From assembly GCA_903845115.1 (NCBI GenBank), contig CAIMWE010000021.1:1-45379 (forward strand): 45,379 bases of DNA, given 5' to 3'. The translations under genes were made by a program, and so were the position numbers. A model generated the notes under the pieces. The model ran no database searches and was not told where the DNA came from. It worked only from the letters and a program-made list of their open reading frames with translations. Of this stretch, positions 20,661 through 27,671 are shown in pieces; position 1 is the first letter of the stretch, and each line of letters begins with the position of its first letter. The DNA is from an uncultured Acidobacteriota bacterium. GTDB taxonomy: Bacteria > Acidobacteriota > Thermoanaerobaculia > UBA5066.

Positions 20661-21572
20661 TCAGAGGGCTCCGCTCTCCCCGGCCCCCGCCGGCTTCGGA
20701 CCGCCGCCGCCGCCGCCCCGGCGGCGGCGGCGCTTCCGTCGCCGCGCGCCTCCTGCGGCCTCGGCGCCGGCCCCGCCCTGGGCGGCAGCCCCTTCCTGGG
20801 GAGGACGCGGAGCCTGGGGAGTCTGGGGAACCGGGGCCGGCTGCGGCGGCCTCGGTTTGGGCGGGCGCGGGTGCGGCCTCGGCCCGGCCGCCTGGGCGGG
20901 AGCCTGCGGCCCGGCCGGACGCCCCTGCTGCGGCTGTCCGGACGGCTGACCCGGAGCCCCCTGGGCGCCGCGCCCGCGGCGGCGGCGCTTCTTTCCAGTT
21001 CCCGGAGCGGAGGCAGCCTGGGGCGCGGCCGCCGCGGCCTTCCCTTCGGTGGCCCCGCGGCCCTTCTCGCGGCGAGCCCTGTGCCGCGTTGCCTCGATCT
21101 CCCGCTGGCGGCGTCTCTCCTCCGTCCGCCGGGCCTCTTCGGCGCGGCGGGCCGCGGCGGCCGCCTCCTCCCGCGCGCGCCACTCGGCGTCGACGATCTC
21201 GCCCGCGGTCCGGTCCTCCGCGTCCATCACGTCGCGAAAGGCGACCAGGATCTCGTCCTTGTGGGCCTGGGCCCGGAGGACGCCGAGGAGACGATCGCGG
21301 ACCGGGGCGGACCGTTCGGCGGCGGCCGCGGGGACGCACGTGGCGTCCGAGAGGACCATCCGGGTGAACCGGATCCGGCGGGCCCGGCCCGATTCTCCGC
21401 CGACGGTCACGATGAAGAGATCCGGCTCGGCCTCCAGCTCGTGGGAAAGGACGGCCGTCCCCGGGAGAGCTTCCGTGACCAGCTCCCCCAGAAACCCCAG
21501 GTACTTCTCGCCCAGCTCGAGCGTCTGCTCCATCGAGACCACCCGGTCCCGGAACATCTTGGTGATTCCCAT
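20661..21572 (-). CDS. Arg/Gly/Pro-rich low-complexity protein with a short conserved-looking N-terminal domain
   Basis: A 303-residue protein I cannot assign to a family. Residues 1-115 look globular (MGITKMFRDRVVSMEQTLEL at the start; HKDEILVAFRDVMDAED near the end). Residues 115-175 form a charged helix or coiled coil rich in Arg, Glu and Ala. From about 175 the chain is disordered: a KKRRRRGRGA patch, a long Pro/Gln/Ala/Gly stretch with PRPHPRPPKPRPPQ, then RRRKRRRRRGGGGGG near the C-terminus. Such basic R/G tails are common in RNA-binding proteins and in RNase E- or DEAD-helicase-type tails, so nucleic-acid binding is an inference. ATG 21572 is preferred; ten bases separate it from the glycosyltransferase stop and no clear ribosome site is seen. 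It follows an rRNA methyltransferase and a glycosyltransferase on the same strand. Confidence 0.72.
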   Translation of the reverse strand: MGITKMFRDRVVSMEQTLELGEKYLGFLGELVTEALPGTAVLSHELEAEPDLFIVTVGGESGRARRIRFTRMVLSDATCVPAAAAERSAPVRDRLLGVLRAQAHKDEILVAFRDVMDAEDRTAGEIVDAEWRAREEAAAAARRAEEARRTEERRRQREIEATRHRARREKGRGATEGKAAAAAPQAASAPGTGKKRRRRGRGAQGAPGQPSGQPQQGRPAGPQAPAQAAGPRPHPRPPKPRPPQPAPVPQTPQAPRPPQEGAAAQGGAGAEAAGGARRRKRRRRRGGGGGGPKPAGAGESGAL

Positions 21573-21582
21573 CGCCGCGAGT

Positions 21583-22710
21583 CTACCAACCGGCCAGGGC
21601 GAGGACCCGGCGGGCGTGCTCTTGCGGCGAGAAGCGGGACCGGTGCACGACCGCTCCCGCCGCAAGACGCGGCCCGAGGCCCTCCCGCAGGAAGCGGCGA
21701 AGCGCCCCGCCGAGAGCGTCGACGTCGCCCGGCGGGACCAGGAGCCCCGACTCTTCCTCGGCGACGACCTCCACGAGGCCGTCCACGCGGGTTCCGATGA
21801 CGGCCCTCCCGTGGGAGAGGGCGTCGGCCGCGATGCCGGAGCCGGTGGCGTGGAGGTATGGGCAGACCACCGCGTCGCAGGCGTCGAGCCAGAGGGCCCG
21901 CTCCTCTTCCGGCAGGTACCGGAGCTCCAGCCGCACCGCCGGGAGCCCCCCGGCCCGCCGCGGCAGGCGCCTGGCTTCCCCCCAGGGCTCCCCCGCCAGG
22001 ACGAGGTGGGCCTCCGGGAAATCGCGAGGGATGCTCGAGAAGGCCTCGAGAAGGAGCTTCCATCCCTTGTAGGGACGGAGGAGACCAGTGAAGAGAAAGA
22101 GGACCGCCTCCGGCGGGATGCCGAGGCGCGCCCGCGCGGAGGCCCGGTCGGGGAGGACCTCCCGCGGCTCGGAAGGGTGGGGGATCACCTCCACCGACGC
22201 GCCGGGGACGAGCGAGAGGAGCTCCTCCCTGGCCCGGCCGTTCTGGACGGCGAAACGGTCGGCTCGCCGGAAGACCGACGCCGCCACCCTCCGCTTCCAG
22301 GGGCCCCCTTCGTGGTCGACGAGGTTGTGGCACAAGAGGACGCGGACGGTCCGGGGCGACTCCTTCGCCAGGGCGTCCAGGAAGAGCCGCGTGTGCGCGC
22401 CGAAGAACGAGGTCCACCAGGGCAAGAGGACGGCGTCCGGCCGGGCCTGCCCCACCACGCGCCCCGCCTCGCGGAACGAGAGGGGGTTCGCGCCGTCGAG
22501 GAGAGCCCGGACCGGGCCCGCGTCGGCGGGGAAATCCCCGGCGCCTCGATCCGACAGCCCCGGGTAGAGGAAGCGGGGGTACATCCTCCGGAAGGTGACG
22601 ATCTCCGGCCGGGCCCCGAGCCCCCCCATCGCCCGCGCCAGGCGGATCGTCTGGTCCGCGATTCCGCTCCGCCAGGGGGGGACCGGCCCCGCGAGGACGA
22701 GGTGCTTCAC
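21583..22710 (-). CDS. Family-4-type glycosyltransferase
   Basis: A 375-residue GT-B glycosyltransferase. The N-terminal half begins HLVLAGPVPPWRSGIADQT, a typical acceptor-side strand and Gly-rich loop. The C-terminal nucleotide-sugar half has FTGLLRPYKGWKLLLEAF (near 205-225) and the donor-binding region YLHATGSGIAADALSHGRAV, where the more usual EGFGLPxLEA is changed; the following GTRVDGLVEVV and GLLVPPGDVDALG are standard. Start GTG 22710 overlaps the methyltransferase stop by four bases (GTGA); longer in-frame extensions lie inside that gene and show no homology. Likely adds a sugar to an envelope or capsule polymer. Substrates unknown. Confidence 0.9.
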   Translation of the reverse strand: MKHLVLAGPVPPWRSGIADQTIRLARAMGGLGARPEIVTFRRMYPRFLYPGLSDRGAGDFPADAGPVRALLDGANPLSFREAGRVVGQARPDAVLLPWWTSFFGAHTRLFLDALAKESPRTVRVLLCHNLVDHEGGPWKRRVAASVFRRADRFAVQNGRAREELLSLVPGASVEVIPHPSEPREVLPDRASARARLGIPPEAVLFLFTGLLRPYKGWKLLLEAFSSIPRDFPEAHLVLAGEPWGEARRLPRRAGGLPAVRLELRYLPEEERALWLDACDAVVCPYLHATGSGIAADALSHGRAVIGTRVDGLVEVVAEEESGLLVPPGDVDALGGALRRFLREGLGPRLAAGAVVHRSRFSPQEHARRVLALAGW

Positions 22711-23885
22711 GGGCGCCTCAGGAGGAACGCCTTCAGGTACTCCCCCTCGGGGACGTCGAGGGAGACAGGGTGGTCGGCGCCGGCGCCGTGGCGGGAGAGG
22801 AGCTGGACCGTCGTCCCGGCCTCGAGCGAGGCGGAGAAGAGAACCTGCTGGAAGAGAGTCGACGAGATCGGCCCCGAGCAGGAGCACGCGAGAAGAAGGC
22901 CTCCGGGAGCGAGCAGCTTCATCGCCAGACGGTTCACGTCCTTGTACCCGCGACACGCCCGGTCGATGTCGTCCTTCCGTTTCGCGAAGGCGGGAGGGTC
23001 GGTCACGACGAGGTCCCACCTCTCGCCCCCCGCCACCCGCCGCCGCAGGTCCTCGAAGGCGTCCGCGGCCACGAATTCCACGGCGCCCGCGTCCTGGCCG
23101 TTGGCCTCGTGGTTCTCCCGGGCCAGGTCCAGGGCCGGCCGGGAGACGTCGACCTGGGCCAGCCGGCTCGCCCCCCCTGCGAGGGCCGCCACCCCGAACG
23201 CCCCCGAGTAGGCGAAGAGGTTGATGACGCTCCGTCCCCCGGCCCGCTCCCTCACCAGCTGACGGTTCTCGCGCTGGTCGAGGAAGAAGCCGGTCTTCTG
23301 CCCCTTCTCCACGTCGGCGAGGAACCGGAGAGAGCGCTCGAGAAACGGGACCCGGGCAGGGGCGGCCTCTCCGGCCAGCAGCTCGTCCCGGGTGGAGAGC
23401 CCCTCCCCCTCTCTCGACGGCAGCGAGTTCTTCTGCACGATGGCCATGCCGGGGAAGAGGGCCCTCAGGGGCGGGAGCCAGAGCGGCCGGGCCCGTTCCG
23501 TCCCCTCGGTCGTCGCCTGGACCGCCAGCAGGTCGCCGTAACGGTCGACGATGAGTCCGGGGAGCCGGTCCCCTTCCGCGTGGACCACCCGGTAGCCCGT
23601 CGTCCCGGGAGGCACGACCTCGCGGCGCAGGGCAACGGCGTCCTCCACGAGCCGGCGCACGTGGGGGGCGTCCACTTCCCCTCCGAACGACCAGACCCGG
23701 GCGACGAGGGGGGACGACGGCGAGAGGAACGCGTGGCCGAGAAAGGCGCCGGCGGAGTCCCGGATCTCAGCGGATCCGTCGGGGGAGCTTCCCTCGCGCC
23801 GCGCCACCGCTCCGGCGAACAGCCACGGATGGCGTTGGCGAAGGGCCTTCTCCCGCCCGGGCCGGAGGATGAGGGTCAGCGACAC
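22707..23885 (-). CDS. rlmI: Class I SAM-dependent rRNA (cytosine-C5) methyltransferase, RlmI-like
   Basis: A 392-residue protein of the RlmI/YccW type, which makes m5C in 23S rRNA. The N-terminal PUA domain (LRPGREKALRQRHPWLFAGAV, about 7-27) binds RNA. A middle RlmI-specific domain has LPGLIVDRYGDLLAVQ. The Rossmann methyltransferase core has GFFLDQRENRQLVRE, VINLFAYSGAFGVAAL (SAM-binding loop), the acidic VDVSRPAL, and the catalytic DPPAFAKRK motif; a Cys in LLACSCSG is where the RlmI nucleophile sits. GTG 23885 has a close-lying GGAG. It shares a 44-base divergent gap with the chemoreceptor-like gene and is followed without gap by the glycosyltransferase. Confidence 0.9.
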   Translation of the reverse strand: MSLTLILRPGREKALRQRHPWLFAGAVARREGSSPDGSAEIRDSAGAFLGHAFLSPSSPLVARVWSFGGEVDAPHVRRLVEDAVALRREVVPPGTTGYRVVHAEGDRLPGLIVDRYGDLLAVQATTEGTERARPLWLPPLRALFPGMAIVQKNSLPSREGEGLSTRDELLAGEAAPARVPFLERSLRFLADVEKGQKTGFFLDQRENRQLVRERAGGRSVINLFAYSGAFGVAALAGGASRLAQVDVSRPALDLARENHEANGQDAGAVEFVAADAFEDLRRRVAGGERWDLVVTDPPAFAKRKDDIDRACRGYKDVNRLAMKLLAPGGLLLACSCSGPISSTLFQQVLFSASLEAGTTVQLLSRHGAGADHPVSLDVPEGEYLKAFLLRRP

Positions 23886-23929
23886 GGCTCCGACATCGGG
23901 CCGAGTTTACGTGTAGAGTTTCCGGCGTA
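23886..23929. promoter_or_regulatory. Divergent promoter gap
   Basis: Forty-four bases separate the divergent starts of the methyltransferase (-) and the membrane-anchored coiled-coil protein (+). The middle is relatively AT-rich (GAGTTTACGTGTAGAGTTTCC), so promoter elements for both directions must be packed here or inside the coding ends. No specific -35/-10 is assigned. Confidence 0.3.
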
Positions 23930-25093
23930 GTGGAGATGGAGATCCTGCTCGCCTCCCTCCTCGCCGCGGCGATCGTGGCCGGCGCCTGGCTCTGGGCCGG
24001 CCGGAAGGACGCCCTCGCCCGGGAACGAAGGCTCCGGGAGGAGATCAGCGGGATGACCAGGGCGTCGCTGGCCCCTCTCCCCGTCGTTCCGTCTCCGGAC
24101 CTCCGGACCCTCTTTCCGGAGCCGCCGCCGGCCGCTCCCGTTGCCCCCGAAATTCGCCCCGCCGAGGAGAGGGCCGGGCTCGGGGGACCTCCACCCGCCC
24201 CCCGGCCCATTCCCGCCGGGCTGCTGGACGAGGCGGAGCGCCACCGGGAAGCGCTCCGCTCGCTGGAAGAGACGCTCTCCCGCAAGCGTCCGCCGGACTC
24301 GGGACCGTTCAGCCCTCCGCCTTCCTCCCTCCCGCCGGATCACGAGCCCGGCACCGCGAGACTTTCCGCTGCCGCCGGCGCGATCGGCACGGCCGTGGAG
24401 CCGTTTCTGGACCAGGGCACCCGGCTCCAGAACGATCTCCAGGCCGTGGGGGCCGCGACCGCCCGCGTCCTCTCGTCGCTCGAAGGGGCCCTTCTGCTCG
24501 CCCGGGAAGCGGCTCAACAGACCGAGGCGCTCTCCCCGTTCGTCGCCTCGCTCTCGGGCCTCGCGGACCGGCTGAACCTCCTCTCCCTCGACGTCACCCT
24601 CGCGGCGGAGGCGCCGGCTGCCGGCGCCAACGCTCCCAGCACGGTGGCAAGCGTCGAGGTCCGGGTCCTCGTCGACGAGACGAGGGCGTTCTCGAGGGCC
24701 CTGGGCGCCCGCGTCCGGAAGGCCACGGAGGCGGCCCGCCGGTCGGAGGAGGCCTTCTCCGCGGTCCGCGAGGTCGCCGACGGAGCCCGGGAACGGAGCA
24801 CGGCCGCCACGGAGCGGGGCGAAAGGCTCACGGCGATCTCCCGCCGCCTGGAAGAGGCGGTGGAAGCGCTCCGGTCCGCCTCCGACGGCGCCCGGCTCGA
24901 ATGGGAGAAGCTGGCGCGCACGAGCTCCGCCCTCGAGCACCGGCTGGCCGCCGAGCGGCAGACGGCCGAACGGTGGTCCCACGAAGCGGGCGCGAGCGCC
25001 GAGGCCACCCTGACCGTCCAGGAGGTCGTTCGCGAGGAAAGCCGGGCGGCCGGGGAGATGGCGGAGAACCTCAGAGCGATCGCCCGCCGGTGA
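23930..25093 (+). CDS. Membrane-anchored coiled-coil protein resembling a degenerate chemoreceptor signalling domain
   Basis: A 387-residue protein with one N-terminal TM helix (about 5-23), a Pro-rich linker (45-95) and long Ala/Glu/Arg-rich helices to the end. The segment LADRLNLLSLDVTLAAEA (near 211-228), followed by VEVRVLVDETRAFSRAL, lines up in pattern with the tip of methyl-accepting chemotaxis proteins (INLLALNAAIEAA...EVRxLAE). Several tip residues that touch CheA/CheW are changed, and there is no sensor or HAMP domain. It may be a decayed or repurposed chemoreceptor-like scaffold. GTG 23930 and ATG 23936 are equally good starts. The TPR gene follows closely on the same strand. Function not known. 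Confidence 0.75.
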   Translation: MEMEILLASLLAAAIVAGAWLWAGRKDALARERRLREEISGMTRASLAPLPVVPSPDLRTLFPEPPPAAPVAPEIRPAEERAGLGGPPPAPRPIPAGLLDEAERHREALRSLEETLSRKRPPDSGPFSPPPSSLPPDHEPGTARLSAAAGAIGTAVEPFLDQGTRLQNDLQAVGAATARVLSSLEGALLLAREAAQQTEALSPFVASLSGLADRLNLLSLDVTLAAEAPAAGANAPSTVASVEVRVLVDETRAFSRALGARVRKATEAARRSEEAFSAVREVADGARERSTAATERGERLTAISRRLEEAVEALRSASDGARLEWEKLARTSSALEHRLAAERQTAERWSHEAGASAEATLTVQEVVREESRAAGEMAENLRAIARR

Positions 25094-25163
25094 CTCGCAC
25101 GGCCGGCGGGTCGTCCGGCGAATGACCTTGACACGGCTCGTCCGGGCTGGGGAGACTGACCGG

Positions 25164-25706
25164 GTGAAAAAACCGGCAGAGCCAGCGACCGCCGACGCCA
25201 TCCTCCGGCAGGCGGGCACCTCCGACCCCCTCCAGCTGATCCAGCTCGGAATCGAGGCCGCGAAAGAGCAGAGGTTCGACCGCGGGCTCGTCTACCTCGG
25301 AGCGGCCTACCTCCAGATCTCCCGGGACAAGGACGCCAAGGTCCCCCCCTCGGCGCTCTCGTACTACGGACTCTGCCTGGCGATGGAGAAGGGACGGATC
25401 AAGGAAGCGTCCGAGTATTGCGAGCTGGCCCTGGAGCACGAGTTCTTCAACCCCGAGCACTACGCCAATATGGGGCAGGTCTGGATCAAGGCCGGATACC
25501 GGCGGAAGGCGGTCGACGCGCTGGAGCGGGGCCTCGCGGTGGAGCCGACCAACCCCCGCCTCCGGAAGCTGCGGGAGAGCATCGGCGTCCGGAAGCCGCC
25601 GGTGATCCGCTTCCTGCACCGGGACAACCCCGTCAACGTCTCGCTCGGCAAGGTCCGCCGGAAGCTCAAGGAGAAGCCGAAGAGCCCGAAGCGCCCGAGG
25701 CCCTGA
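25164..25706 (+). CDS. Small TPR-repeat protein
   Basis: A 180-residue soluble protein with about three tetratricopeptide-like repeats: QLIQLGIEAAKEQRFDRGLV, then SYYGLCLAMEKGRIKEASEY, and HYANMGQVWIKAGYRRKAVD with ALERGLAVEPTNPRLRK. The basic C-terminal tail (NPVNVSLGKVRRKLKEKPK) may bind an acidic partner or membrane. GTG 25164 is chosen because GGGGAG lies nine bases upstream; ATG 25122 would add 14 residues. Its last 41 bases overlap the 3' end of the convergent aconitase gene. TPR proteins are adaptors, so a partner such as the coiled-coil protein just upstream is plausible but only inferred. Confidence 0.8.
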   Translation: MKKPAEPATADAILRQAGTSDPLQLIQLGIEAAKEQRFDRGLVYLGAAYLQISRDKDAKVPPSALSYYGLCLAMEKGRIKEASEYCELALEHEFFNPEHYANMGQVWIKAGYRRKAVDALERGLAVEPTNPRLRKLRESIGVRKPPVIRFLHRDNPVNVSLGKVRRKLKEKPKSPKRPRP

Positions 25707-27660
25707 TCGCCGGCGTCCACTTCACGATCCGGCCCGCCAGCGCGGAGGCGGCGACGACCCCGGGACTGGCGAGGTAGACCCTGCCCGGCCCGCTCCGCCC
25801 GGGGAAGTTCCGGTTGATGGCGCTGACCGTCACCTGGTCCGGCCTCGTCGACACCCCGGGGCCGGCGGCGATGCAGGCGCCGCAACCCGGCTCCAGGAGC
25901 TTCACCCCGGCCCTCTCGAAGAGGTCGAGGAAGCCCCGTTCCCGGCACCACTCCTTCACGTCGAGGCTCCCGAACTGGATGAAGAAGTCGACGCCGTCCG
26001 CGACGCGGCGCCCCGCCGCGAGCCCCTCGGCGAGGACCGCGGCGTAGATCTGGAGGTCGGTCCGTTTCCCTCCGGTGCACGACCCTCCGTAGGCGATGTC
26101 GATCGGAATCGGCTCTGGCAGGTCGGCGAGGAAGACGCCGTTTCCCGGGTCGCCCGGGAGCGCGACCATCGGAGAGAGAGAGCTCGCGTCGATCGCGAGG
26201 GTGCTCTCGTATTCCGCCTCCGGGTCGGGCCGCCACCCTTCGCAGAGCCGCCTCGCCTCCGGGAGAGGGAACCCGCGGCGCTCCGCGAGGAACCGGGCCG
26301 TCGTCTCGTCGGCCGCCACGAGACCCGCGAAAGCGCCCACCTCGGCCGCCATGTTCGTCAGCGTCGCCCGCTCCTCCAGCGCCAGCGCCTCGACGGCCTC
26401 CCCGCTGAACTCCACGAACTTCCCGAGGCCCCCCCCTCCCCGGACGAACGGATGGGCGAGGAGGGCGAGGACGAGGTCCTTGGCCGAGACTCCCGGCGCG
26501 GCCGCGCCGCTGAGCACGACGCGGATCGTCGGGGGGACGGTGATCCTCACGTCGCCGGTCCACCACGAGTTGAAGAGGTCGGTGGTGCCGATGCCGAATG
26601 CGAGGCACCCGAGCGCCCCGGCCATCGTGGTGTGCGAGTCCGAGCCGACGACGACCTGGCCGGGGAGCGCGTACGAGTCGAGCACCTTCGAGTGGCAGAT
26701 GGCCCCCGTGTGGACCGGGATCCCGCGGGACGCCGCGAACTCCTCCTGCCGACGGGCGAGCCCCTCGGCCAGGCCGAGCAGGCCGCGCTTCTTCCGCTCC
26801 TCCGGCATCACCTCCCCGAGGAGCGCCAGGTGGTCGCGAAAGAAGACGATCGACTCCGGGTCGGTCACCGGGGCGGCGGCGCCCAGGGTTTCCTCGAAGA
26901 GGTTCGCCGCCATCGGCGTCACGTACTCGTGCGAGAAGCGGAGGTCGGTCCGGACGAACCCCGCGCTCCCCGGCGCCACCGAGTCGACGCCGTGCGCCCC
27001 GCTCCGGGCGTCGGTGACCATCTTCCGGGAGAGGATCTTTTCGGCCAGCGTCATGGGCCGCCGCGGCACCCCCGGCGACGGGAGGACGACCTCCCCGCCG
27101 AGCCGGGCCCTGTTGAAGGGGGCGAGGCCGCCGCGCCGCACGATCTCCGCGCTGACCGGGTCCATCCCCTCGGTGAACCGCTCGACCGGGACCTCGTCTC
27201 CGCGGCGGACCGCTTCGAGCACCGAGAAGTCGGTCGTCGGGAGGAGGCCGAGGTTCACGCAGTTCTGGAGGTAGATCCTCTCGAAGCTCTCGGCCACCAC
27301 GATCCGGATCCCCGCCGCGAGCTCCGCGTACGGCGCCTGCTCGCGGGACGACCCCTTCCCGCGGCGGCGGCCCGCCACCGAGGCCGCGAAGCCGCCCGCG
27401 CGGACCGCTCCCTCGCCGACAGGCTGGACATTCGCGAGGGCGCCCACTCCCCTCTCCCGGCAGGTGAGCCCGAGGTAGACGAAGCTCCCGAGCTTCTCGT
27501 CGTGGTGGAAGCAGACCCAGCCCGGCGTCATCTCGTCGGTCGAGAGGTCGTCCCGGAGCTTCTGCCCGGGGTCGTTCGGGTTCCAGTCGAGATCGCGGCC
27601 CCCCAGCTGCTCGCGGAGGAGCGCCGCGTCCTCGGTCAGGTAGAGGATCCGCTTCGGCAC
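25666..27660 (-). CDS. Aconitase/isopropylmalate dehydratase-family enzyme, swivel domain first
   Basis: A 664-residue iron-sulfur hydro-lyase. The catalytic part starts near 202 (TLAEKILSRKMV) and has the aconitase/LeuC motifs VVGSDSHTTMAGALGCLAFG and the three cluster cysteines: one in YGGSCTGGKRTDL (near 527) and two in PGCGACIAAGPG (near 590). The swivel (LeuD-like) part lies in front, at about 80-180, with GKGSSREQAPYAEL and SFERIYLQNCVNLGLLP. This order resembles AcnB without its HEAT-like domain, not AcnA. It should isomerise citrate/isocitrate or a related 2- or 3-hydroxy acid; the substrate is not fixed by sequence. GTG 27660, 11 bases after the helicase stop, has GAGAGG upstream. 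No leuB or leuA is near, so a citric-acid-cycle role is favoured. Confidence 0.88.
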   Translation of the reverse strand: MPKRILYLTEDAALLREQLGGRDLDWNPNDPGQKLRDDLSTDEMTPGWVCFHHDEKLGSFVYLGLTCRERGVGALANVQPVGEGAVRAGGFAASVAGRRRGKGSSREQAPYAELAAGIRIVVAESFERIYLQNCVNLGLLPTTDFSVLEAVRRGDEVPVERFTEGMDPVSAEIVRRGGLAPFNRARLGGEVVLPSPGVPRRPMTLAEKILSRKMVTDARSGAHGVDSVAPGSAGFVRTDLRFSHEYVTPMAANLFEETLGAAAPVTDPESIVFFRDHLALLGEVMPEERKKRGLLGLAEGLARRQEEFAASRGIPVHTGAICHSKVLDSYALPGQVVVGSDSHTTMAGALGCLAFGIGTTDLFNSWWTGDVRITVPPTIRVVLSGAAAPGVSAKDLVLALLAHPFVRGGGGLGKFVEFSGEAVEALALEERATLTNMAAEVGAFAGLVAADETTARFLAERRGFPLPEARRLCEGWRPDPEAEYESTLAIDASSLSPMVALPGDPGNGVFLADLPEPIPIDIAYGGSCTGGKRTDLQIYAAVLAEGLAAGRRVADGVDFFIQFGSLDVKEWCRERGFLDLFERAGVKLLEPGCGACIAAGPGVSTRPDQVTVSAINRNFPGRSGPGRVYLASPGVVAASALAGRIVKWTPAIRASGASGSSASP

Positions 27661-27671
27661 GTCCGGGCCTC

